Origin: Bryopsis sp. KO-2023
Lineage: Eukaryota > Chlorophyta > Ulvophyceae > Bryopsidales > Bryopsidaceae
DNA: 64,000 nucleotides
Assembly: GCA_030272585.1 (NCBI GenBank)
Contig: BSYQ01000003.1
Span: 5,332,001 to 5,396,000, forward strand
Reading direction: 5' to 3'
The notes under the pieces were generated by a model, which had not been told where the DNA came from, did no database searches, and saw nothing but the letters and a program-made list of their open reading frames with translations. This document shows positions 45,201-57,100 of the stretch, in pieces (position 1 is the stretch's first letter; the number at the start of each line of letters is the position of its first letter). The translations under genes were made by a program, and so were the position numbers.

Positions 45201-45571
45201 ACCAACTACAATTAATCCACATCTTTCTTCCAATAAGACGAAATCACCTCGTGGATGGCCTTCATTGGGCAGGTTTGCCTATTGTAAATCAAACATTCAT
45301 TCATTCAAGACACCTGTAATTTGGGTTCCTGCTTGCCGAGTTTTTTTGTCTCAGTTTTCTTTTCTGGTGACAAGTTGGGCCATCGTTTTTGTTTCCTCAG
45401 GTGAATCTTGCCACCCAGCCGAAACAAGCCAATTTTTCTTTCGTTTTTTTCTTTTTTTTTCTCATTTTTCTTTCCAGTACCACGCTTCGTTTCGACCTCC
45501 CACGAGCTTCTTGTCAACATCATTTCGTTAGTACAAGTGCTAGGGTGACGAATTTTAGAACGAGTTTTACG
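42243..45571. other. Long gene-free, homopolymer-rich region
   Basis: No supportable gene in 3.3 kb. The first 400 bases after the importin stop are strongly purine-rich on the plus strand and probably 3' UTR. The rest is dense in A, T and G runs, for example a T11G11-type junction near 43040 and an A24 run near 44430, with a (TA)n at 44108. Open frames here are low-complexity. Confidence 0.5.
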
Positions 45572-46611
45572 ATGGCTGCGCCAGTACCTTGGGTGCTACC
45601 GTCCCTGTTCGTCGCCCAAGTCCTCCGCAAGGCGGCGATCCACGATTTGACAGACTTTTTTCACGCGAAACAGGTTTGCCGAAGCTGGCGAGATGCTGCG
45701 GACGGCGACGAGTTTTACCAAGACCTTTTGGAGGCGTGCGTGGACGTGACCGAAGTGTATGATACGGGTTGCTTCATTGAAACGTACAAAAGCCGCGGCA
45801 ACTGGTTTTGTTATGTTGATCGCGGCGACGGCACGCGAAGAGACGACGATGACGACTACGTTTTCAGTCCGCTGCTCGTTGGGACGAAGGCAGGGTTTCT
45901 GACGATACCGGTGAGTTTGCATGTAGGCCGTCGATCGCGACAAAGCCCGCACCCCATTGACGTAACTCCAGCGACGAGAATGATTTTCTTCCTGCACTGA
46001 CAATTTGATTCCAACAAATGATGTCAGGGCAATCCATGCTGGAAAGAGTACCCCACTTACAGACTACACTTCCCTAAAAAGTCTGTGTTGCAATTCGTTT
46101 GTAGAATTCAGATCTGCTTGGAGGGGGGAGTCCCCAATTGACATTGAAAGCCATCATGTCTGTCTTGAGCATTGGAAAAGATCTGATGAGGATTGAAGCC
46201 AGGACAGCAATGGGAAACGAGAGTGACTCCTACCTGACACCGATAATTTTTCCTATGGATCCTGGGAAAAGCCTGTCTCCGGAAACCGCCCTTGCAGCCT
46301 TGGGTGCGAATCCTTTTCTTCTTTTTGAAAGAGGCTTGTATCGATTGGATTTTTCTCAAAGACGGCATTACCTCCGTTTGGGAGTGCACTATGATGGTGA
46401 TGAACCTGGAGACTTGGACAGTGGCAAGGGCAGCGGACTGGAGGAGGGGGGACCAGTGTGTAGGCGATTCAAGAAGTTCATGTTTGAAAAGGGGGAACCT
46501 CTGATATTCTATGCAGGGTCGATGGTGCTGAATCCACTCCCCATGTTCTATCTGAGAAAATTGACTGACAGGTTGGTGGGGGGCTTCATTGCTTCGCTCG
46601 TCCACACGTGA
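45572..46611 (+). CDS. F-box-like protein, copy B (intact)
   Basis: Exon 1 is 45572-45910 (113 codons), with a CCG|GTGAGT donor. Exon 2 is 46105-46611, after a TAG|AAT acceptor, with stop TGA; both are phase 0 (281 aa). The N-terminus has an F-box-like motif (LPSLFVAQVLRKAAIHDL...KQVCRSWRD). The conserved remainder includes VGTKAGFLTIP, LTPIIFPMDPGKSLSPE and the end FYAGSMVLNPLPMFYLRKL. Copy A is its inverted paralog across the importin gene, with the same intron position. The open frame extends upstream of the ATG, but that sequence is T-rich and intron-like. The function is inferred only from the F-box-like region. Confidence 0.78.
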
Positions 46612-47411
46612 TTTCCCAGGACCTCAGTTCAAAATCGTGTCGTTTCAGTTCACTTTACTTAGAAGAGATGATTTTGGTTGGTTTTGTTCTGAGTAAATTA
46701 CGGCGGCTTCTCGAAGAGGAGAGATGACTGTATGAAGCTGGAGCATCATCTGTGTGACTAAACCAATCAGGAAACTGATGGTCTTGTGATGGTCAGTGGT
46801 GGCTTTGGGTTGTCATATATAGATGTATTGTAAGTTCCTTTCATTGGAATTTGCAACTTTTTGACCCCCCACATGTCTTGGATGGAAAAAACAAAACAAG
46901 GTAATATCAGGAGAGAAGATAAAACCTGTCTGATGTCATTGCCACGAAATGTCTCAGGTTGACTGAAGTGTTCTGTAAAACCCAAGGCTTTTCTGCAGAG
47001 TGCAACAGCGCATAACATTTGTGAGATGAAAATAGGCCAAGCTTGTCATGTGTGCGGTGATACCATCGTACCACTCTGACCAACGCCACACAACTAAAAA
47101 TAGGTTGAGGATTCTTTCTGGGAACGTCATCCTCCAATCCTGGTTTTAGTTTTGTGGCTGAGGATTGGAGGATGATGTTGCCAGAAAGAAGCTGCTTCTT
47201 GTTTATTCGACCAATCATTTTTTTTTCTTCCGTTTCAATAATCACAAAAAGTAGAATTCACCAACAAACAGTTCCTCCAAGATCGGATCGACACAATATA
47301 TATATTGCACGAACACCATCCAAGAGCAAAATTGAACAAAATACGGCACAAAAAAAACACGAGCGAATTTCCCCCACAGTCCAGCATGCGAAGAATAAAT
47401 GCAGTGTATCA
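46612..47411. other. Intergenic between convergent genes
   Basis: No coding sequence supported. It contains the near-perfect hairpin at 47112-47190 described separately. Confidence 0.5.
47112..47190. ncRNA. 79-nt near-perfect hairpin, miRNA-precursor-like
   Basis: A 30-base arm (47112-47141) is complementary to 47161-47190 with one mismatch and one position that can form a G-U pair, around a 19-base loop. Pairing stops abruptly at the base of the stem. It lies between two convergent genes. It could be a small-RNA precursor, a small foldback element or part of a 3' UTR. Expression is unknown. Confidence 0.35.
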
Positions 47412-47412
47412 T

Positions 47413-50400
47413 TTATGCTGTCCTCCGCTTAGTTAGATTTCTGACGACCGCTCTCAGCAGGGTTTCCTTGGCAAGATTCAGATCTCGGATGAGATTGCAT
47501 TTGGCTTCAGGAGCTGAATCATTTTCAAACGCTTGGAGCAGACCATCACAACGCCGGTGCACCACCATAGCTACAGCAAAAACGTGGAAATTATCAGACA
47601 CATTTTTGTCATCTCGTTTTTTTTTCTTCCTTCTTTTTTTCACAGACTGTGGATCTTTTTCAACATAACTTCCGATTTGACTCGGCGGCCTGAAAGGAGA
47701 TCCTGCCACCTACCTGGTGGAATCGCAGAAATGCTTTCTTCGGAGGACGATAAAACCTGCTTTGAGTTGGTGTGGAAAGACTCCATGATGGGTCCGATCC
47801 TCCCATCTATGCCCTCGTAGGAAACCACCATTCGCCCAAAATCCATCTCTGAAAAGATTGCAACAAACGATGTGCGTCACTGATCAATGAGCTGTTAGCT
47901 GTTAGCTGTTTCCTTTTTGTGTTTGGTGCACCTGAAATAATCTTATCATGTCAGATTCAGTTAGAACCTCGGCGTCTAGGTTTTCAAATTCAAGTCAAAA
48001 TTCAAAATTCAAATTTCAAATTTGATCGTTGTTGATCTTCTGTTTTGAATCGGAAGTGTCTTAGCATGATAAAATTCCAATACTCACAAAAATGCAAACA
48101 TTACTTCACGAACAGAAGAATTGACCTGAATTTATTTTTTTTTGGCAGTTAGAGAACACACCTTGCTGCGAGCACCACTCTTCAGTCATGCTGCGAATTT
48201 CAGAAAAATATTCTGAAAAATGGCTTGATTCTGCTGACCAAAACAACACAGTTAACTGTGTTCCTTCAACAGCTTTGATGGGTTTTTTCATGCCAAGCAA
48301 ATATAGCCATGGGAATACATCCATATTTTACACACACACACACTACATGACCGATCATGGAAACCTCGATTGAAACTGAAACTGATTTCTGCAAAAATCA
48401 ACAATATTTGGTGTACCTTCGATGACCAGCTCCTCAAGGAAATCCAACAGGTCAAATTCGTCCATGAATATAACAGCGACGTCATTAGGGTTGTCTGGCA
48501 CCACAAATCCAAACAGCAGAAAGAGAACATCGTTTGGCCACGATCCATAGCTAATAGTGATTTCATCACCGCGTCTTTGCAATTGTAGCAAACAAAACAA
48601 AAGCAACACAATAAGCATTGTTAGGATTTTTTTTCCTTCATTCTAGGAAAAACATCTACAAAATTTAATTTAATTCAGGGGAAAATTTTATCATCTTTGG
48701 CTAGCGACTCACAGAAATCTATCTATATATTGTGCGTTTTTTTTTCTTTTTAACTAACTTTTTTCTTTTATTTTACTTTCAAAATGTGTCCAAAACAAAC
48801 ATCCTCGTCCAGAAAACAATAATGCCACTTTCGACCTGAAAAAAAAAATGAAGCTATGATTGAGGACAGAACACCACAAATATGAAGGAAAGAAAACAAC
48901 GAAGATCTCCTTACTTGATTCCAGACTCGTTGGCAATCAATTGCATGACCGATGTTGAAACCTTACTTTTGGGAGGATCGCAAACTTCCTCCGAAGCACT
49001 CAGCCCTTGGGAAAGATCAGGGCTGTTCAAAATATTGACCCGTGCCGACGGATCGAAACTGTGGTTCGCCAAATCGATACCTGGAACTGCAAGGAGCGCA
49101 ACCAGAAATCATCCCCAGCATGAATCGTTTCCAGCGTTAAGGAAACGACTAGCGTTCTGTAATGACTGGATCATACCTGTGACATGAGTCTCGCCCACAC
49201 AGAAACATCGGCCATGAAGTACACTCACAGCGTGATAAAAAATATCCCATGAAATACCAGATTCGGTTGGCAGCTCCTGACAAGGGACAAAAAAAAGAGT
49301 GACAGTAAGAGAGTGACGTATAAAAAAGAGAAAAAAGAATGACTTTTCAGGGGCAAAAAAAAAAAAGTGACGTAGACTCTTTCATAAATAAAGTGAATCA
49401 AAACATAACATCGAAATAGCGTTAGCGTTGAATTGATGAACCTCCCTATTGCCTCTTCACAACAACAATACTCAATTTTCACCATCACTTTCGTGTAATA
49501 ATTGATTCTGAAACAAATTTTGAAAACTTGCAAGGCATTGATCTTCCCTCCATTCAAGCGCAAAATGGAAGCAAACCACAGTAAAATGATCGATGTTTTT
49601 CTTGAACGAATAGAGAAAAAACACGACCTCTTGCTCGTGAAAACTAAAAGAAGTCATACCAATGCTGGAACCCACCTCACACCTCGAAGGCATCCCTCAT
49701 GCTTTCCCCGATGTTCAAAGCCTCCGTTCTGGTGGTTTCATCCAAAATCGCCGATAGCTCCTCCCCCGAAAAAGCTAATGGGGGGAACAAGGGATCCCGT
49801 GGAAGACTCTCCAGCCAGGCTCCACAAACTTCGCTCCTGGATTCTTGCTTGTGCAACTTCGCCAGCTTCACACCCATTTCAGCACCCCAAGGACCATCCA
49901 CAGCACCCTGAAAAATTTACATTCATCCAAAAAAGAAAAGAGCAAATCTCAGTTTTTTCGGCGACGAAAACTGAATTTACCTACTTGAAATACAAAAATC
50001 CACAGCCAAAAGGTGATGCGAGAATTTCAAAAGCTGGGATCAATTCTGATTTGAGTTCGATGCGAGTTTTCCAGCCAAGCGTGAAACTCACATCCCCAGA
50101 GAAAACCTCTCCCCAAGGGACGTCCAGCAGCAATTCCCCGGGGGCAACATCCTCCACCGCATACAGGCCTCGGCCTTTCGCACTGTCGTTCCTTGCCTCC
50201 ATTTTGAGATGTTGCACTCTCGCCCCATCCAGCTTCACCAGAGATTGAAGCAGATTTTGACCGCTGGGGCACTGTTGTCTGAAACTAGCCCTGAAAAAAA
50301 AAACACCAAGACAATGAACATGTCAAAACCCCAAAATATTCACTGTGGGTGTTTCCTTCCTTCCTCCTTTTTTTTATTAAACATTGTTGCTCTTCCTTTC

Positions 50401-50949
50401 AACCCTTAACCCCCAAAAAAGAAGGAAATTTAATAACAAAAACTGATGTCTGTGTGTGGTTTAATGGCAAAATTGCCATCGCACCCCCAAAGATACTGAA
50501 AAAAAGCTTTATGCAGTTGCTGGATAACAAGAGCGCGATTGAATGTGAACCTTGCGGGGGTCATTTGGCGTCGGATTGGCGAGACAAGAGGGACCCTCCC
50601 TGATCCACACCTGGCCATGTTCGTTCCAACACAAGCGACAAAATGTTCTGCAGGAAAATCTTTTTTTTTTTTCGAGTCGATCCAGAAAACGAGGGGCAAG
50701 AAACTTCTGGGTGTAGTAATCAATCAAGTTGCATTTCGCTGCGGGAATGCGACCGAAGCTACGCGCGGGATCGCTGTTGCTTCGATGTGATGCGGCAAGG
50801 GGTGCTGAGCGACCAGCTGGGCGCCAGAATCCGATAGAACACGCACACACATTCACGACTGCTGTGCGTCCGATCTTCCACGAGTGAGGTTCTTCCACGA
50901 GTAAGGTATGACGCGAAAACGCGCGACGGTCGGTCGTGGAATGGAACAT
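47413..50949 (-). CDS. SET-domain protein lysine methyltransferase (Rubisco-LSMT/SETD type)
   Basis: Transfers methyl groups from S-adenosylmethionine to protein lysines. Exons: 50290-about 49983 (SET start, AKGRGLYAVEDVAPGELLLDVP), 49907-49683, 49276-49177, 49086-48915 (GIDLANHSFDPSARV; the NHS motif binds SAM), an 18-nt micro-exon at 48835-48818, 48574-48417 (RGDEITISYG, the catalytic Tyr region), 48212-48162, 47848-47714 and 47570-47413 (C-terminal substrate-binding helices). All joints from 49907 on are in phase. An upstream frame with ATG at 50949 may give an N-terminal extension, possibly an organelle transit peptide; its join and the 49983/49907 join are unresolved. The split SET layout and helical C-terminus fit the Rubisco LSMT/SETD3-4-6 group; the substrate is unknown. 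Confidence 0.85.
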
Positions 50950-51331
50950 GCAGCTCTTTTTTTCGCGCTCCCCCAGTCGTGGATGGATGGCGTTACGGAT
51001 TCAGCGTCTTTGCTCGAACCAGTTCGCCTTAGGCTCGTTTTCCCGCAAACTGTCGAGATGCGTGCGCTATCCCAAGCAGGATGTGTTGGATTTTCCCCCA
51101 AGCTTCTGTTTTTTTGGGGGGGGTGTTGAAAGGATATCGCTCTGGTTCTTTTAGTTCAGGTTTTTTTTTTCTGTTTTTTGCTATTGCTTCCGGCGAGCAG
51201 GCAGGACGACAGCGTCAAAAAGAAAACAAGGATAACGACAGAAAGAAACGCAGCTCGCCTCGCCTCTCCTCGAGAGATAGATAACTGGTTAACTGCTCAT
51301 GGCAGTTTCCTGAATCGAACGCCCTGTGCTG

Positions 51332-52399
51332 ATGACCAGTGAGAGTTCGGTTCGAGTTCTTTTCAGACACCAGGCTGGAGACTTGGGGCCCCTATCGCTG
51401 CCCCAAACCACCACTATTGGACAGGTGGGTTCCTGAAAAAGCTTCAATGATTATTTGTTTTTGGAAGTTGCATTCTTTTTTCCATTGGTTTTCCCCTTTT
51501 CCCTTTTGACCCTCGATGGCTGTTTTCCCCCTTAATTTCTGTTGCTCAATTTCCACAATTTAGTTTTTTTTATATATAAAAAAAAAAGAAGAAAGATACA
51601 TAAGAGATATTTTTCAAGATTTTTTGTGTTGCATTGTTATGACTACGATTTTTTTTACTTTTGCTTTTGCTTCTCTGCCCATCCCCCCGTCATCAATCTT
51701 TTGCCATTTTCACTACACAAAATTTCCGGTGCGTGTTCCTATTCCCCCAGTTTCCACTTCCAGTTTGGGCAGAAAGATAATAATTTTTTCAAAAACCCTC
51801 ACAGATCAGTACGAATTCCTTTTATTTGGCAAACCTTCAGAGAGTAGAGCCGATCTTCTGTTCCCCCGTCCAATAGTTTGTTTTAAAACATCCCTAGGTA
51901 TTTCATCAAGAATAAAAGAAAGACCTCCCAATTGCATCAGCGCCATCCCTCAAACCATGTGTCTGTTTGGGGAGGTGCCTATGTTTTCCTCCCAACCCAG
52001 AAATCCTCAGACTGTCGACTTAAAAATCTGGACGTTCTGTAGCGTATAAAATTCTAAAATTCCTAAAATTGTGAATGTTGATGCATATCATTTGCATCGT
52101 TGTAACTTTCTTTCTCATTGTTTTGTTTTTGGAATGGCCAGGTGAAGGAACAGGTATTGAAAGAGCTCCCTTCAGAAACGCTGAGGCTGGATCCACCCGG
52201 GTCGGCATCAGACATAATACTCATTATGAGCGGAAAATATGCGGACGATGGAAAAACGTTGGAGAATTATCGGTTAGACCACGGAGAGTCGAAACCTGAC
52301 CAAACATTAGTAATGCATTTGGTGATCAGACCGAATTCGTCCGCTCAAGGGGGAGGCAAAATCGCGGAGCCCATGAAATGCTGTTGCTCCATTCAATGA
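51332..52399 (+). CDS. Membrane-anchored ubiquitin-fold protein (MUB/UBL3)
   Basis: Two exons, 51332-51424 and 52142-52399, encode 116 aa. A beta-grasp ubiquitin-like fold begins VRVLFRHQAGD and includes TIGQVKEQVLKELPSE and LIMSGKYADDGKTLENY. The C-terminus is CCCSIQ, giving a CaaX prenylation site (CSIQ) with neighbouring cysteines for palmitoylation, as in MUB/UBL3 proteins that bring ubiquitin E2 enzymes or vesicle cargo to membranes. The intron falls between the first strand pair and the helix. A long purine-rich tract follows the stop and is probably 3' UTR. Confidence 0.93.
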
Positions 52400-54199
52400 C
52401 ACCCACTTCTTTTCTTTTCCCGCCCGTTTCTTGTGAAAAAAAGACGGGGAGTTGTATGTTAAAAAAAAAAAAAAGGATAAGGCCAAAAGGAGGGAAGATT
52501 GGAAATCGATCGACTCTCAACGGATAATGGCGGGGGAGAAAAAAAATGGGCGGATGTGAAAAAGGTGGGGGGGGGGGGGGGGTAAGAGACTTGATCAGCC
52601 AAATTTCGAAAGAAAGTGGGAGGGGGGGTGGGGAGGAGGGTTAGGTGGGTGAGTTGAAATGAAGCAGTTTATTTTTGAAAAAAGGGATTTAAACAAAACA
52701 GAGAGAGAGAGAAAGAAAGATGAAATCCAAAAAACAAGATAAAAAACACAAACAGATTAAGAGGAGAAGCGGGGGTGCGAAAGATTGCTTCGATATAATT
52801 GTGGTTTTTTTGTTGTGCCATTCCTTTTCCTTTTTTTTTTTGTTCTATTCAGACAAAAAAAAGGAGCCCGAAGAAAGTAGAAAAAAAAAGAGAAGTCATG
52901 ATTGGACGCTGTTTCTTGAATATCTTCCAGGATTTTTCTCCAGAGTGTTTTTTTTTTCTTATCTTTTCTTCGTTTTTTTTTTTAATTTTTAAATATGTAC
53001 AGTAACGGAAGAAAAAAAAAAAAGAAGAGGGAAGACAAAAAAAACGGGAGTTAATGCGTTGAAGGAAAAAACAATTGAAGGAAGGGGGAAAAATGTTCGT
53101 TTGGCTGAATATATTGGGCAAAGGGGGGATTTGGACTTGGTAAAAAACATTTCTTAATGGCGAATCTGAAAAAGATTGGGAAAAAAAGAAAGGGGGGGGG
53201 AGATGTTTCGAGGGGGTAGGGTTTGGGTGGTCGGGGAAAGGGTGCTGTTAAAGAAAAGGGAGGATAGGCAGATGAAACAAAGTGATTAGTTGTTGGTATT
53301 TTCTTTCTTTTTGGGGGGAGGAAAAAAAAAGAAGGAAAAAAACGGTCCGGACTTGTACGAGTGCTTTTTTATTGTTATCTTCGCTGTCGTCGATTTGGTG
53401 GGAGAAAGGGACCAAAAAAAAGAAGAGAGGGGATGGGGGCAATTCAAATTGGGAATATCTTGAAAAAAAAAAAGAAAAAAAATATCAACAACTTCCAAGA
53501 CTTCAAAAAGAACGAAAGAAAGAAAAAAAAAAAAGAAGAAAGAAGAAGCAAGCTGTGTGTGTGAGTGTGTGTGTGTGTGTCAATTTCTAAGTGCTTTGGG
53601 GGATAAGGGATATTTTGGGCTGTTTTTTTTCTTCTTTCTTTTTCATTGTTTGTCTCCCTTTTCCCCCCAAACCTGGCGACCAATCGTGATTCCAGTCGAA
53701 TGGCGAAGCAGGGAGTAGTCATGTAATCCGATCAATTTATTGAAAATAAATGAGGCCGCGGGATCTGCACCAAAACTTATGCCACCCAATGAATGATAAG
53801 ACTGTATCAAAATCTTACAAAAACCTGTTTGCTTGCCCACAATTAATACTTCCCAATCCAGCCTGACAGTAACCAAACTCTAACTGTCATCCTTCCTGAC
53901 CTCGCACAATCCTAACCCTCCCAACTAAGTCATACAGTCACTTCTCTCCTACACCCAACACAAATTTTGAGAAAAGTCATTATTACTAGATACAATCCTG
54001 GACTTCCCAATTTCGCAACGTACAGTTTCCCTTTTTTCCCTTTTTTTCTCGTCTCTGTGCATGTGCTTACGTAATAGTATCCTTTCATCACGTAACAAAG
54101 CCACGCACGCACACAAAATTCACAAAGTTCGGGGGGGTTGCTGGCGGCGATCAATCTGTTCGTTTCTGGCGGAGGGCGCGCGAAAGCGGGGTGCAAAAA
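52400..54199. other. Purine-rich 3' flank and intergenic region
   Basis: For about 1.2 kb after the MUB stop the plus strand is mostly A and G, with G18, A13 and GAAAG runs, then (GT)n near 53560. No gene supported. The final few hundred bases upstream of 54200 are presumably the RRP5 promoter. Confidence 0.45.
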
Positions 54200-57100
54200 A
54201 TGGGACGCAAAAAGCGATCGGCTCCTCCGACCGAGGACTTTGCTTTTCCTCGTGGAGGCGGCAGTGAGCTCAGCCAGAAGGATGTCGAGAAACTGGAGGA
54301 GCAGATCGACGAACGGTTCGACGAAGGGGCTGAAAGAAGCAAGAGGCCGAAAAAAAAAATCCGAAAAGAGAGAAAAGAACGCCACACTGCCCTTGAGGTG
54401 CGTTGCTCCAGTGCCTGTTTTTTGTTTTCTGTTTTGTTTCATTCTTTTTCAACTACAGATGGAAAAATTTGAATATTTGAAAATGTGTAACTTACCAAGA
54501 ACATTACATATTGGTGGCGATTTCATCGTTTTCAATTTGCTTGTTCAGTGGTGTCATTTCTTTCTATTCTTCAAATTTTGATGTCACATTTCTCTGGAAC
54601 GAGATTGCATATCAAATTGGGAAAAAAAAACTCGGGGCCTCCCTGGATTTTTTATTCCATGGTGATATTTTTTTGCAGGAAGTTGTCGTTGCAGAAACAA
54701 TGGCAAAAAGGTTGAGTAAGAAGGTGAGAGAAAAAAAAATTATCGCACGTGTTCATAAAACACTGTTACACTGCTACATAGATGTACAAAAAATATTGGT
54801 AACTATATATTTACTTTCTTTTGATTTATATGTTTTCCTTTGTGGATATTTCCAATCTCCCTTTTTTTATTTTTCAGTTTTCTTTATTAAAAATTTGACT
54901 TTGGAACGTATTGGATGTTAACAGATGGCGTCCATTGGTATGAAATTCTGGGGCATGGTGGTAGACATCGGACCTTCCCATTTAAAAATCAGTTTGCCGA
55001 ATGGGCTGGAAGGACGCGTCCATGCTTCCGAGGTAATTCTCATCTTTTGACATTTCATCACTTCTGTATCACCGTTTTTCTTTTCCACATAAACATAAAA
55101 ATGCAAAATGCAAAATGCAAAAAGCAAAAAGCAAGACAATGAAAGCCACGCAGCCCATACATCCACTTTGCAAATGAAAAAAACAATTCAAGTGCTTTTT
55201 TGATTTTGTCATCGATTTTGCAAAAAGAAAAAAGTGGGATTTCAGGTACCCCGCCCCCTTCCCTTCTGTTCTAAGCATGAGGGGGCGGAAAAATTGCACC
55301 ATTGAGGAGCCGCCATTTTCTCAAGCATAAATATTAATATTAGTATTAATATTACTACTGCTGTTTTTCTTAATTGCATCAAGGGTGAAAGCCATGTATC
55401 CTGTCAGCTGTTCGAGTGTTATCAGCCAGGAATCATCCACCATTTGCCCCATTTTTTTTTTTTAATTCCCTCCAGGCATCGGACGTCCATGCTGAAGCTT
55501 ACCAAACCTTGGATGCTGAAGCAGACGAACACCACAGAGGACATCGATATCCCTCCAATCTGCCTCCTTTGGCGGCTTTGTTCTTCGTGGGGCAATTCGT
55601 TCGGTGCACAGTGACGGCTGACTGGGAGCCCATCGAAGACTCTGTCAATTTAGAACCCAGGATGCCGGTCGCTTTATCTTTGGTGGTCTCTAAGCTGCAT
55701 GAGGGGTTGCTGTCCAAATCGTTGAGGGAAGGCATGTTGATCGGTGGATGCATCCGGAGTGTCGAGGACCATGGATACACCGTTGCCCTGGGACTGGGTG
55801 GCAAGAATTCTGTAAGAAAAATGGATAGAGTCTTGATGGAGGAAATCTGTGGATCATGCCAGCTGTGCGCCATAATATGATCAATTTTTTGAATAGAAGC
55901 AAAAATCAGCTTGTGCTGGCCCCCGACAGACACATATATCCGAAATCACTGGTCTGACTGCACGAACGCATATGGGAAAACTTAGCACCTGCCAGGAATT
56001 GAACCCAGGTCACCAACCCATTTCATATAATGCCCCGTGCTGAGTCGACCCGCTGCTGAACTTCTGTCGACTCTTAAGTTTTTTGCTTTTTTCATAATGG
56101 CCCAACAGGGAGTTACCGGATTTCTTCCACGACCCAGCTCTGAATCAGGGCCTGCTCTATCCTTGAGCCCAGGCATGGTAATGGAATTTTGCATTCGAAA
56201 GCTCCTGCCCAATGGATCGGTGATGCTGTCTTGCGATGCCGAGGAAATTGCTGGAATCGTCCGAGATGCCGGCCCAAAATGCGACTTTGGGGAAATCATA
56301 CCAGGAATGATGGTCAACGCAACGATAGAAAGCATGTTACCGTCCGGGCTAGGGTTCTCCTTCTTGGAACACTCTGGGCATGTGGGGCTGAATCATCTCA
56401 TAGAGGTAAAAAAAGTCCTTTGAAAAAGAAACAAATTTGGAGTGCATTATGAAATTTTGTGCTGGGGGGGTTGGAAATGTTTTAATTCTCATTGGGAGGG
56501 TGGGTTTCCTTACACAGGACATACCGTCGGAGGATTGGCAATCCAACTATGCCGTCCAGCAAACCCTTCCTGCAAGGGTCATCCATGTCAACCCCTCCAC
56601 CCAAGACGTAGGTCTTTCTCTGAAACCCCATCTGCTGCAATTCGCCATGCCCATGATGCCCCCCATTGTGGGCCAAACTTTCGAAAACGCGAGGGTTCTC
56701 CGATCGGAGCCGGGGGTGGGGCTGCTGGTTGAAATTCCCAGCGAAACGATGAGAAGCCCTGGCTTCGTGGATTCGCACATGCTGGACGAAAAAATAGCAA
56801 AACTGGAGCCCAAGAAACTGATCGGCAAAAAATTGACGGTTCGAGTGACCGGGTTCCGTCCGATGGAGGGTTTGTTGATGGCGTGTGCCAAAAAGGAGAT
56901 TTTGAAAAGTGGGATTTTCGGCTTCGAGGATTTGTTGCCGGGAATGCTGGTCAAGGCATTGGTGGTGGAAGCGAAAGAGGGGGACTCTTTGATCGTGAAG
57001 CTGGCTGAGGGGATCCGAGGGCTGGTGCCGGGGTGCCATCGTGGGGCTTTGAAGAAGGACCAGTCCGTGAAGATAGGTATGGAGGTAAGTGCCAGTCGTA

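Noticed and set aside
49502-50248. Plus-strand 248-codon frame
   Set aside because: Antisense of the SET gene exons, whose family motifs are unambiguous.
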